A stretch of 64,000 nucleotides of DNA from Ptychodera flava (lineage: Eukaryota; Hemichordata; Enteropneusta; Ptychoderidae): the NCBI RefSeq assembly GCF_041260155.1, contig NC_091938.1, positions 15,491,719-15,555,718 of the forward strand, written 5' to 3'. Below are positions 52,270 through 62,003 of this stretch, one piece after another. The translations under genes were made by a program, and so were the position numbers. A model generated the notes under the pieces. It did no database searches and was not told the DNA's origin. It saw nothing but the letters and a program-made list of their open reading frames with translations. Numbering within the stretch: the stretch's first letter is position 1; each line of letters starts with the position of its first letter.

Positions 52270-53189
52270 GTTTGATACTGAATCGCATGGTTCGCACGCC
52301 CAGGCCGCCTCACAAACGTGTACAATTAACAGTAAAAGGAGTGAAAAATGACTTCTTGTCCGGACCAGAAGTCAGGCTTTCTTGACACACAAGACGAAAC
52401 GTATGCACCACCGCGCGTGCTCAATCACATCCACGCAAGCACAGTCCCTCTATGGATAGAGGGACTGTGACGCAAGTTTTAATTTGTTTTACAGTGGCGT
52501 CCATAGAAATCTATTGTCTTCGAAAAGGTCTGGTCAATCGAAACTGGAGACTCAGCTAAAGACGCGCAAAAGTTCGGCGAAATACCGGAAAGATATAAAT
52601 ATGTAAGTGTTCACAGATTGTTCCGAATATAATGAGCCGTGCAAACAAACGTCTTCAACAACTTAACCAACGATGGAGGCAGTCGATTGTAAGCTTCATG
52701 CACTGCATAGCACGTTGTGACCGACGGTACGGAGATCAAGTTTGCTGAATGAATTGAGAGAGAAAACATATATAAATAAAAATTCAATATTTCACCATCG
52801 TAATCATTGAACTAGTAGTTTCTTCCATTATGCAGTATTATGAAAATTTCGTTGAAAATAAATGACGGGACTGCTTCTGCTCCGTCTACTCAAACGAAGT
52901 TTGGTGTGCGGCCGGGCTACCCTGTATGTACAGGATAGGCAATGCATGTACAGCCCATCAACTTCGCATATCGTTGCCGTAATTGACCAGATATGAACTG
53001 AAAATGCTCACGTGTTTCATTATATATTGAAGTTATATGTAAATTTGAACCTTTGCCACATGTTTTTAACTTCATTGAAATTATTATGATCAACATAATG
53101 AACAATTATCACCGCCGATTAATTCTAAAAGGTCATGAGGTATACAAATATGTAATTAGCTGAAATAAAAATATTAAAGTTATTTGACT
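52270..53189. other. Gene-free interior of the composite
   Basis: No supported coding sequence. The hairpin ACAGTCCCTC/GAGGGACTGT at 52441-52468 resembles the one at 25103-25130. Confidence 0.5.
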
Positions 53190-54190
53190 GCTCTTATTGT
53201 ATCACCACTTTATATAGCAAGTGTAATTACCGTTGGCCAAGTCCTTCAAGCCATATATGCTGAGCTGTGAAAGCTCATTAGATATGCAATTATAAATTAG
53301 CTGACATGAAAATGTGAAATGACTTGGATATTGTTTTAACCTAGTACCTGGTATAATCATCAATGTACATAGCATGTTTTGCCAACTTTGATCAAGTAAA
53401 TCCCGGTATATATCCCTAATAAGCAAAGTTCATTAAATATGTAAATTAGGAATTGGCTTAAGTAAAAATGCTTAATGATTGTCAATAATGTTGTATCATG
53501 GTATCTGCAATATGTGTAGCAAATTTTGTCAACTTTGGTCAAGTCAATTCAGATATATATCTCTAATTAGGAAAGATCATTAAATATGCAAATTAGGAAT
53601 TGACTGAAGAGAAAATGCTAAACGACTTTCAATAATATTGTATTATAGTGTCTTTAATGTACATAGCAAGTTTCATCAATTTTGATCAAGTCAATTCAGA
53701 TAAATATCCCTAATTATGAAAATTCATTTAATATTCAAATTAGGTTTTGACTGAAGTAAAAATGTCTTTTGACTTTCAATAATGTTATATCACAGTATCT
53801 TTGATGTATATAGCAAGTTTCAACAACTACAATCAAGTTAATTTTGATATATATCCCTAATTGGGAAAGTTCATTAAATATGCAAATTCGGAATTGGCTC
53901 AAGTAAAAATGCTTAATGACTTTCAAAAATGTTGTATCATAGTGGCTTCAATACATGTAGCAAGTTTCATCAACTTTGGTCCAGTCATTTCAAATATATA
54001 CCCCTTATTAACAAAGTTCATGAAATATGCAATTAGGAATTGGCTGAAATTAAAACGCTTAACGACTTTCAATAATGTTAAATCATAGTATCTTTAATAT
54101 ACATACCAAGTTTGGTTAATTTTGATCGAGTCAAATCAGACATATATCCCTAGTTAGGAAAGTTCATTAAATATGCAAATTAGCATTTAT
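53190..54190 (+). repeat. ~147-bp AT-rich satellite, six to seven copies
   Basis: The phrase TATATCCCTAATTAGGAAAG with TTCATTAAATATGCAAATTA recurs near 53408, 53558, 53702, 53850, 53996 and 54142, giving a period of 144-150 bp. Each unit also has CAAGTTTCATCAACTTTG and CTTTCAATAATGTTGTATCA. The copies are diverged by roughly a tenth or more, so the array is not new. Confidence 0.87.
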
Positions 54191-54419
54191 CTTTCATATC
54201 ACCCCTTAATGGTTCCCACTGCTGATATATCTTGGTGTGATCAACATTTGTAGCAAATCTCATCAAATTGTGTGTAGTCGTTTTTAATGTATATCCGTTT
54301 TTTCTAAAATCATTAATTATGCAAATGAGCAAAAAGTATGCAAGCCACACCCACCAAAAACTAATCAGTTCTTGCCATTTGCTAACTGGATATATGTACC
54401 AGATTTGATTCTGATCTGA

Positions 54420-54445
54420 TAAGCCGTTTTTGAGATATCGGACCA

Positions 54446-54484
<39 letters not shown>

Positions 54485-54530
54485 TCGCTGCGACATATGC
54501 TCACGTGTGTAAACACGTGAGCAAAAAATG
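54420..54530 (+). repeat. GAGATATC-(CAGA)n tail with terminal hairpin
   Basis: TTTTTGAGATATCGGACC leads into a CAGA run (54447-54483), then a 10-bp perfect hairpin GCTCACGTGT/ACACGTGAGC (54499-54522) and an A run. The order satellite, GAGATATC, tetranucleotide run, then tail repeats the layout at 7500-8480. Confidence 0.75.
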
Positions 54531-55610
54531 CTCAGAAGGAACAAATTTTATCTTGAATACAGTATAAAAGTCTTACTTAGTAAATTTAAAAGTATTTCCA
54601 ATAATATCAAACGTAACGGGTATCTAATCCTCATAAGGAATACCGTAGTACAATACCGTCTAGATACGAGCACAACATTAGGCTAATGGCGCCAGGCATG
54701 GTAGAAGTTCAACACAAGAGAGATCCCGGCCAGCCTCACTGCAAAGTCGTCCCAGTGCACACCCGGCCCAACAGCAAACTAACCTCTTGGTTTGATTCTG
54801 TTGTTTACTAATTTTTAGTAAAGAATTCATGACACATATATCTGCACAATTTGCTTAGGCTGTAGTCTAGAGACGTTCGGAGTGAGCTATTGCGTACCGC
54901 TAAGCATGGACGTAATATTCAGTCCATGCATAAGGCAGGCCCACAATAACGATGATCGTGTTGGTAAGCAAGAGAAAGCACCTTATCGATACAATCATGA
55001 TAACTTGCGATTGAATGCAAATTGTACACTTATGTCACCATTTTGCTTTATCAAATGGCCTCAAATGTAAGGCTTTCGTGTTAAAAGACTTTCCTCTCGT
55101 GACAAAAATTGTGTTCTCCATATATAGCCTTGGACCCACGTGTTCAATTGACAATTGAATTGCTGACATCGCTTGCTAAAATCCTATCGCTGTTTCATAA
55201 TAAACAACCAATGAAATCGTGTTCGCGATCTCAATTTTTCACGTTTTCGAGACTCAAACTGCCCCCCTAAAATGAATTCGAGAACATATACAAACAAAAT
55301 TGCAGCTTCAAACATACAACAACACGAGGTGTGCGGATGAATGCTCCCCCAAGCAGGTGTATTCGAATCCCACTCCAAATGAACAATTTTTCTTCTTTTT
55401 TCTCTTTCATTCTTTCCGTTATTTTGTAATTTTTCTCTTCTCGTTACAGTCATTGCATTTTGACAATGTCCGCTGATCTTTGATGGAGATTCAGAACCTT
55501 AAATTTACAAAGTATCATGCCTTTAGCTATAAGGAAGACAAGTGCGCGGATACACATTAAAGTAAATTTGCTTGCCCGACGACGCATTAACATTACTGTT
55601 TTTTGCTGTG
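54531..55610. other. Gene-free stretch inside the composite
   Basis: Nothing I can support as coding. A single ACGATGATCGTG palindrome at about 54947 matches the cluster that follows at 55616-55855. A T-rich run lies near 55390-55440. Confidence 0.45.
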
Positions 55611-55855
55611 TTTGATGATCGTTAAAAAGGTTCATGATCGTGTCAATTGTAAGATTTTCCCGCTTATTTCACGATCATCGTGCAAATAGGCGGAAAATGC
55701 TTCCTATACACACGATCATCGTGTCAATAAGAAAAAACAGACACACTTATTGACACGATGATCGTGTCGATAGGTAAGATAAACCATGTTATTGACACGA
55801 TCATCGCGTCGGTAAAGCATTTTTTGCCTATAGACACGATGATCGTAAGAAAAAG
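55610..55855. repeat. Cluster of GACACGATSATCGTGTC palindromes
   Basis: Near-palindromes built on ACGATCATCGT or ACGATGATCGT occur near 55610, 55640, 55670, 55712, 55752, 55788 and 55840. Several share the extended form TTGACACGATGATCGTGTC with CAATAAG, CGATAGG or CGGTAAAG on the side. Spacing is irregular, 30 to 50 bp. The cluster lies directly inside the right minisatellite arm. Confidence 0.75.
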
Positions 55856-56223
55856 TGCGAGTTGACTGGTACCCGGTTCAGAAATCGCTAACCATTTGAA
55901 GGATTCAGTGAGTGGGTTCAGAAATCGCTGACCACATGAAGATACGAATTCAGCGAGTGGGTTCAGAAATCGCTAACTAGTTGAATGTAAGTGAGTGGAT
56001 TCAGAAATCGCTGACCACATGAAGAACTCAGCGAGTGGGTTCAGAAATCGCTAACTAGTTGAATGTAAGTGAGTGGGTTCAGAAATCGCTGACCATTTGA
56101 ATGTAAGTGAGTGGGTTCAGAAATCGCTGACCACGTGAAGAATTCAGCGAGTCGGTTCAGAAATCGCTAACCACTTGAATGTCAGTGAGTGGGTTCAGAA
56201 ATCGCTAACTAGTTGAATGTAAG

Positions 56224-57142
56224 AGAGAGTTCAGTTTTTACGGCCGGGGGGCCGGCAAAATCCAGGGGGGGGGGGTATTGTAATTTTGGAATCCGCAAAG
56301 GGGGGTCATCGCTTTTTCAATGGTAGGAAAGGGGGGGTCACCACATTTTCAAAAACATAATACCTACAATAAAGTTCACTTTATGCCATGGCCATGATCG
56401 ACCCTCCTTGCCCACTACAATAAATTGACTTTATCTAAAGGCCCAGGTCCCTCTTAAGGGGCGGACGCCTGTGGTGGCCAACTCCGATTAGGTTTATTTC
56501 ATGCAATGGCCATGGTCGACCCTCTTTACCGGCGGGCCGCCTATGGCGGCCCACTACAATAAATAGGTTTACTTCATGCAATGGCCATGATCGATGTGTG
56601 GCCCATGACCCTCTTTACCGGCAGGCCCGGACTTTGCCAACCCACTACAATAAGCAGCGGGCTGTCTTCGGCAGCCAACTCATATTACAGTAGAACTGGT
56701 TAAGTGCCTATCTCATCTTTGAAAGACCATTTACATGCTCGCGACCCTGAATGGTAGCACTGAGACAAAAAGGGGCATTTGCATAAAAGTGTGATGGACA
56801 TAAGTTGTCCATGGAAATGAAGTTAAAAATTGCCTTACAGTTGTTCTAATTAACAGACGTTTGCATGGATGTGGCTGAGAAGTTTGTGCACTGGCATCTC
56901 TGCTACACGGATAAAGTGCGCTGCGTACCGGAGTTCAAATCCAAACCGTGCGGGTAAATTTGACATATGGGTTTTGGTTATTTTTCAGCCGGGGGGGGGG
57001 GGGGGTCATCAAATTTTTTCGTCTGACAAAGGGGGGTCATCTTTTTTCACGAAAAATGCAGGGGGGTCTATATTTTTTTGAACACCGGCGACAAGATTTT
57101 GCCGCCCCCCCCCCCCCCAGGCAGTAAAAACTGAACGGTCCC
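56224..57142. mobile_element. Non-autonomous DNA element with G-rich termini, inserted in the minisatellite
   Basis: The left end reads AGAGTTCAGTTTTTACGGCC then a G run and CCGGCAAAATCC. The right end, reverse-complemented, reads GGGACCGTTCAGTTTTTACT then a G run and GCGGCAAAATC. The flanks repeat TAAG (56220-56223 and 57143-57146), and removing the element restores a normal GAATGTAAGTGAGTGGG repeat unit, so the boundaries are firm. A G-run-rich second inverted layer lies inside (GGGGGGTCATC). A tRNA-like part is at 56868-56960. It has no coding capacity. Confidence 0.85.
56868..56960 (+). repeat. tRNA-like (Pol III box A/B) segment
   Basis: TGTGGCTGAGAAGTTTGTGC resembles a box A of Ser/Leu-type tRNAs, and CGGAGTTCAAATCC resembles box B, some 65 bases downstream. 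The arms do not fold into an intact cloverleaf, so this is a tRNA-derived SINE head or a decayed tRNA pseudogene carried inside the element 56224-57142. Confidence 0.4.
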
Positions 57143-57343
57143 TAAGTGAGTGGGTTCAGAAATCGCTGACCACTTGAATGTAAGTGAGTGGGTTTAGAAA
57201 TCGCTAACCACTTGAATGTAAGTGAGTGGGTTAAGAAATCGCTGACCACTTGAATAATTCAGTGAGTGGGTTCAGAAATCGCCAAGCCGAATGTGGATGA
57301 CTAGCGGAAAAATTCGGTCAGTGGCATGCATTACGCGCCATAG

Positions 57344-58051
57344 AGCAGCATTCGAATCGAATAAGTTTCTATACTTCAGAATCTTTTTAGTTTGGAATAT
57401 GCGTATTGTCGTACTTTTATGGGCGACGAGCAAAGCGGTAGGCAACTCGACTTGCAGGCAATACGGTTGCCTGCCGCGTTCCCTCATTTGTATGATATCA
57501 TCGCGTCGCCCGAGGAGGTCAGGCGACGTCACCTGGAAAAACAGTACAAAATGTCAGTCCCCAGGGGCAGGGGCGGGGGTAAGGATGTCTTGGCCTCAGC
57601 ACAGGGTTCTTCTGGGTATGATTTATACATTTGACTATGATATGTATTGTCAATAAAGAATACTGCCAACCTTTGGAGTCTCAGTGGTCTAATGTTAGCA
57701 CTGGTTTTGTAACGATTTCTTTTTCTCCTTCGCTGTGTCACGTATTTGTCCTTTGACAATCTTACATGAAGTTTTGTCACTTTGTTGCGTCTATTATCTG
57801 AAGAGTTTGATTGCCTAATTCACCAAAGTAAGCAAGGGTAAATTACTAATCTGTGGACGCTGTCACCAGATTATCACCGGAATAACTTTGACAAAGTCAT
57901 CAACGAACGCACCAGCAAATACTTGTTCATATTGTATGATCTACTCTTTCGTAAAATAATGGGAGTTTGACCTTGAAAAAGCGATTAACAGTGTACTGAG
58001 GACCCATGAAGCGTGAATTTGTACATCAAAATGCGACGAACAGACACCTAC
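57344..58051. other. Gene-free stretch between the composite and the Delta fragment
   Basis: A plus-strand frame at 57392-57634 (80 residues) ends 17 bases before a CAATAAAG polyadenylation-like signal but matches no family I know; I leave it uncalled. If the Delta gene once ran on, its DSL exon should follow 58052 on the minus strand, and none is visible here. Confidence 0.4.
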
Positions 58052-59003
58052 CTGGATCAGGAAACCGCTGGGACGACTGCATTGCTATTGAAAGCCTCGA
58101 TGATGAGGGAAAACGTATCCTGAAACGACAACACGTATACAAAAGTGACTTAACAGCTTACCGGGCCAGGAACAGCGAAAGATAACAGTTTTTCGGAAAA
58201 ATCGAGACGTTTGGAACATTGTCCGCAATTTGGCAATATTAATTGCATTGCTTTCGTTGCGAACGGTGTGGGCGCGTTACGTGAAATTTATCCATGCAAA
58301 ACCACATGTTGAAAATGGGCAAAACGCCGGTGCAAAATGCAGCTTATGCATCACTTTGTGGCTGACGTTTCCGATGAAGGTTTCGTGTTTTGCCTGCATT
58401 TGTGTCAAATTTGTGCGAAATGATTGTACCGTTGCTGCGGCTGAAGCACTGGCCACGGATGAAGGTTTGTTTGCACTCATGATGCAAATTCTATCAATAA
58501 ATAGACAGTCCAATCAGTTTACATTCGTTACAAAATAGCGATTCGCAATAGTTCAAGTGATATTACGATACTACATATACACACACACTCGTCAACGCAT
58601 AAACAATTGTCAACCCACCCATAACACTACTGGCCATGTGAAATCTAACGGCATTCTGATGGGGTTGGCAAACAGGCCTGCGTCCGATACGGGAATACGA
58701 AACTGTTATTACCAAGAACTGGCGTTTCAGCTTCACCGAAGATGCACGCATCGTCGGTGGATATTTGGGCTTGGCAATTTTTCAGGCAAACTCGGAAGAA
58801 GGTCCTGCAAGGCGACTCGCACGTGTTGGCCGACGGTGATCCGCTGCAGCACTGACCACTAACGTTCTGCTTGGTCGTTCGCAAAAGACAAGAGTTTGCA
58901 TTGGAAAATCGAACCCGGCACCTACGGATACGAAGGGCACCAACAAGAAGAGCGCGTGAGATGAGATGCCCACGTTGGTTTGAATAGGCAATGCCAATAG
59001 CAC
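58052..59003 (-). pseudogene. Delta-type Notch ligand, 5' fragment (signal peptide, MNNL domain, next exon)
   Basis: Delta proteins are membrane ligands that activate Notch on the neighbouring cell. On the minus strand, [10 protein letters not shown] at 59003 leads to a signal-peptide-like run ([15 protein letters not shown]) and [10 protein letters not shown], matching the start of the mature MNNL domain. Then come [32 protein letters not shown] and [13 protein letters not shown], then [12 protein letters not shown], ending at a GT donor (exon limit 58631). The next exon is 58119-58052: DTFSLIIEAFNSNAVVP, with AG and GT borders. Intron positions agree with Delta genes, so this is not a processed copy. 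At least three frame changes are needed (after FDFPMQTL, after NSFV, and within exon 58119-58052). No DSL or EGF exons occur anywhere leftward in the window. It is either a truncated duplicate or a gene cut by the neighbouring composite; assembly indels could explain part of it. Confidence 0.75.
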
Positions 59004-59591
59004 TATGCTGTGTCGTACACTGTACTGTATTTACACATGCCACACACACATATACACATTCATAACACATACGTTATTTTATCCAGAGCTCCTCACCTGT
59101 GTTAAAACTGACAATAGACACACACAAAGCTAATAGTCCCGAACTCCGCGACACAACTAATCCCACCATGGTTGTTATCGTTCGCGGTTCGATCTGTTCT
59201 AGACTCTCCGATTTTCCTCTAGCCAGCCTCGCACTCGATCCGGGTAGCTGACCCTTTCAAGGCTCCACCTTCGCTGGGGTGATTGGCAGCCAAAGCAATG
59301 ATACTGGAAGCGGACTTCTGGTCGTGGTGAGTTGTGGATGAGTGTTGGCAATTTGTAATTTGGATGGAAACTTTTCGAAATATCGCCGAACAAAGTTGCG
59401 ATAAGGGTGCTGTCGGGCGTAACGTGGACGCTATTCTACGCATTTTCCATAGCTGTGGTGGCGGGGTTAAAATCGTAAAAGTCAAAACCAGCCCGTAAAA
59501 GGCAGGAATCCCGTCTGAAAACACCATAGCTGCAGCTACAACGAACCTAGGTTCGCATGGTTAATAATTCATGACGTTGGCGACGGCAGGT

Positions 59592-59791
59592 TCGCTGATT
59601 GGTCAATCATAGTATAAATCATGTAAATAGACATTTATACTCGGCCTGATAAACTATAGGCCTTTATCGCTGATTGGTCAATCATAGTGTAAATCATGTA
59701 AATAGACATTTATACTCGGCCTGATAAACTATAGGCCTTTATCGCTGATTGGTCAATCATAGTATAAATCATGTAAATGGACTGATAAACT
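59592..59791 (+). repeat. 75-bp tandem repeat, 2.7 copies
   Basis: TCGCTGATTGGTCAATCATA starts at 59592, 59667 and 59742. The units include GTAAATAGACATTTATACTC and are nearly identical, so the duplication is recent. The array lies upstream (5' side) of the Delta fragment. Confidence 0.9.
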
Positions 59792-59854
59792 ATCTGTTAC
59801 ACCAGGGCTTGCCTGAATGTTACTGAAGTGTGCAGGCTAGCTTATAACTAGGGT

Positions 59855-59960
59855 TTGTGGAGTGGCCGAGGGGCTGTGGTCTGGCCGACGGACTTTCCTC
59901 GACTGCGATGTCTTCGCTAGGTGACTGGATGCCATACTTTGTGAGTTCGAATCCCATCGA
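59855..59960 (+). repeat. tRNA-like (Pol III box A/B) segment, probable SINE head
   Basis: GAGTGGCCGAGGGGCTGTGG fits box A of a Ser/Leu-type tRNA, and TGAGTTCGAATCCC fits box B about 80 bases on, a distance that suits a long variable arm. The acceptor stem does not close, so an intact tRNA gene is unlikely. A similar but separate segment stands at 56868-56960. Confidence 0.45.
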
Positions 59961-60005
59961 AAATTTACTGAATTCAAATCACAGTCGTTTGTGGTTCGAT
60001 CACAG

Positions 60006-60194
60006 TCACTCGTGAGCTATTCAGCTCTGGGACTATTCGCCCCATAGACGTGTGAACATAAGCACACGACTCGTGAGCTATTCAGCTCTTGGACTATTCG
60101 CCCCATAGACGAGTGTACATAAGCGAGAAAAAACCCTCGCTTTTGTACACTCGTCTATGGGGCGAATAGTCCAAGAGCTGAATAGCTCACGAGT
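60006..60194. repeat. Long hairpin with 59-bp arms plus a third direct copy
   Basis: Arms 60069-60127 and 60136-60194 are inverted copies of 59 bases with about two differences and only 8 bases between them. The arm contains CTCGTGAGCTATTCAGCTC and ATTCGCCCCATAGACGAGTG. A direct copy of the left arm, more diverged, precedes it at about 60008-60066. Very tight spacing would make a cruciform or a long RNA stem. Confidence 0.9.
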
Positions 60195-60751
60195 GGCTGT
60201 GGTTCGATAGACAGCGATGGCCGCTGTGCTATGCAATAGAAATATAGGAAGTTGCGAAACAGAATGGCCGCTCACGTATCGCCGAGTTTGAGAGTTCGCC
60301 GAATTTCCCTCATACAACTTACTCAATAAAACAGCAACGGTGCATGGTTTTCAATACATCTCTGAATTTCTGCTAACCTTTTTGCGTCTAAGTAGATGTG
60401 TGCATATTCTGTTGCGATTTCCAACGGGACCCGGTTTTCAACCCCGGCTTTCAACATGGAACGGCTACTTTCTCACAACAGCAGCGGGTGATTTGAATGT
60501 GAAGGCGCTGTGATGGAAGCCAGTCGTCGAAATGGACATATTACGAGCTTCGGAAGGAAGATACAAAATGAAAGTCTTGACTTAGTTCAGGAGAGAATTT
60601 CCTCGGGCACTGTATTGAGTTCAAATCTAGCCTGAGCGTCTCGTGTTCGGTACAAGCGCGCACACTAGACACAAACAATAAGGGGAAAGTCTAGCAAATA
60701 AATTATAGTCTCTAAGGACGGCAGAAGAGGAGACACAGATGAAATACATAG

Positions 60752-60899
60752 ATATTATTCCCTATTTTTCTTCGTTCAGCGAAGGAAAATACGAGTGACG
60801 TAATGACCGTGTCACCACGAGTCGAAGACGAGCGGTGACAAGGTTATTACGTCACGAATATTTTCCGAGCTGAACGAAGATATTATTAGGGAATAATAT
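60752..60899. mobile_element. 148-bp palindromic MITE
   Basis: Arms 60752-60816 and 60834-60899 are imperfect inverted copies beginning ATATTATTCCCTA, with TCTTCGTTCAGC, GTGACGTAAT and GTCACC in both. The 17-base centre is ACGAGTCGAAGACGAGC. The arms differ by several changes, so the copy is not new. No sure target duplication was seen. Confidence 0.7.
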
Positions 60900-61263
60900 A
60901 CTTATCACATGCACAAGCCAATAATTCGTTATTTTTTGCAAAGTAAAAGAAGTTTTCCATGACGATTCCGCGTTTAAACTTTTGAACTACTTTAGGAATA
61001 CCAATACGCAGTGCGCAATTTGTCAATCATTTCCAGTCGTCCGTTGCGTGAGCGAGGAACACGGCGTACACGTTCGTTGGTGTATGGAGCAAATGTCAGA
61101 CGAGCTCTCGGTCTACACGTACCATCCAAAAAGTTATACACTATTTCAAAGATGTCATAGGCCTAGAAATTTACCTCAGACGAAGAGACGCTTTTCGGGA
61201 ACAAACATCGAGCGGATGAAAAAACAAGACTCTGTTCCAAAATAGAGTTTATTTCTAAAACTT

Positions 61264-61299
61264 CGACGTTTCGATTCCACACAGGGAATCTTCATCAGG
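61264..61299 (-). ncRNA. Hammerhead-ribozyme-like motif of the Penelope-element type
   Basis: The minus strand reads CCTGATGAAGATTCCCTGTG then TGGAATCGAAACGTCG. The CTGATGA and GAAAC boxes enclose a perfect stem II (GATTCC/GGAATC), and GTC follows as in a hammerhead cleavage site with a very short stem III. Such minimal hammerheads are known from the terminal repeats of Penelope-like retroelements. One extra A stands between CTGATGA and the stem, so activity is not assured. No reverse transcriptase is near, so it is probably a truncated end of such an element. Confidence 0.45.
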
Positions 61300-61740
61300 A
61301 ATCTAAAAAACAACAAAATTACAGTAAATATGGGACTAGTAAAAAAGAAAATGAGCAGCACTGGCGTAAAACCATTTAAAAACTATTCGAAAAACTGAGT
61401 TGTTGGTTTATAAAAGGAAATATAGCTAAAAATCAATCTGTACAGACGAGAAGAAAAAGGTTTTGAACTTACAAACAGAAGACGAGTGAACACTCAGTCT
61501 AAAAGTAGCGATGTTGACCGGCCGGATCGTACAAAGCCAATGGCGCGAAATACAATGAAGGGAGGGCTCCCCAGAACAAACAACTTACAGACATGAGGAA
61601 AGGACTCCCTAGCTGTAGGTGAAGCGGATGTGAAAACCTATAAGAACTGTCCTTTTTTTACCGGTCCTTTTTATTGATGCCGTTGGGTGACAGAATATGA
61701 AAGCCCGTAAGGGACATGTTTGAAAGCAAAAAATAAAAAA

Positions 61741-62003
61741 TTATCTTGTGCTCACGAGATAGTTTCTCGTGAGCACAAGATCTTTTCTTGTGATCACAAG
61801 ATCTTTTCTTGTGCGCACGAGATCTTTTCTCGTATGCACGAGATCTTTTCTTGTGATTACGAGATAGTTTCTCGTGCTCACAAGATGTTTTCTTGTGCGC
61901 ACGAGATCTTTCTCGTAAGCACGAGAAACTATCTCGCGAGCACAAGAAAAGATCTTGTGATCACAAGATAGTTTCTTGTGAGCACAAGATAATTTATCGT
62001 GCT
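61741..62003. repeat. 21-bp palindromic satellite, array 1
   Basis: Units such as CTTGTGATCACAAG or CTCGTGAGCACAAG are joined by ATCTTTT or ATAGTTT linkers. Arms switch between CTTGTG and CTCGTG, and centres between AT, AG, CG and CT. About 12 units are present. Because unit length is near 21, long frames stay open on both strands; I do not take them as genes. Confidence 0.9.

Larger units (their letters stand above)
55880..57300 (-). repeat. ~40-bp minisatellite, right arm array, split by an insertion
   Basis: Units GAGTGGGTTCAGAAATCGCT + AACTAGTTGAATGTAAGT or GACCACATGAAGAATTCAGC are the reverse complement of the left-arm units. Parts at about 55880-56223 and 57143-57300 are separated by the 919-bp element 56224-57142. 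The total length, without the insertion, is similar to the left arm plus a few more units. Confidence 0.88.
45078..57343. mobile_element. 12.3-kb composite with inverted termini and inverted minisatellite arrays
   Basis: The outer ends are an exact 21-bp inverted pair (45078-45098 and 57323-57343) starting CTATGGCGCGTAATGCATGC. Just inside, ACTGACCGAAT, CTAGTCATCCACATTCG and TTGGC(A/G)ATTTCTGAACCC are again inverted at both ends; the left copy has about 25 extra bases after ATGCC. Both ends then run into arrays of the same ~40-bp repeat, in opposite orientation (45160-45490; 55880-57300). The inside holds a BEL/Pao element, a satellite, palindromes and a nested smaller element. I find no transposase of its own. 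It may be a Foldback-like non-autonomous element, or an inverted duplication that later collected insertions. Confidence 0.6.

Noticed and set aside
45078-57343. Polinton-like element (long inverted ends)
   Set aside because: No polymerase, capsid-type, protease or integrase block other than those belonging to the BEL/Pao element was seen, and the ends are minisatellite arrays.
57392-57634. 80-residue plus-strand frame followed by a polyadenylation-like signal
   Set aside because: Suggestive, but no homologue is recognised and an overlapping frame of similar length exists, so it cannot be supported as a gene.
28630-58590. Possible small first exon near 28598-28620 (MSAMTRL followed by a GTAAGT donor)
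   Set aside because: The reading frame is only seven codons long, no downstream partner could be chosen, and the sulfotransferase has its own better start exon. The relevant bases are about 28590-28630.
59855-59960. Functional tRNA gene
   Set aside because: Box A and box B are present but the acceptor and anticodon stems do not close.
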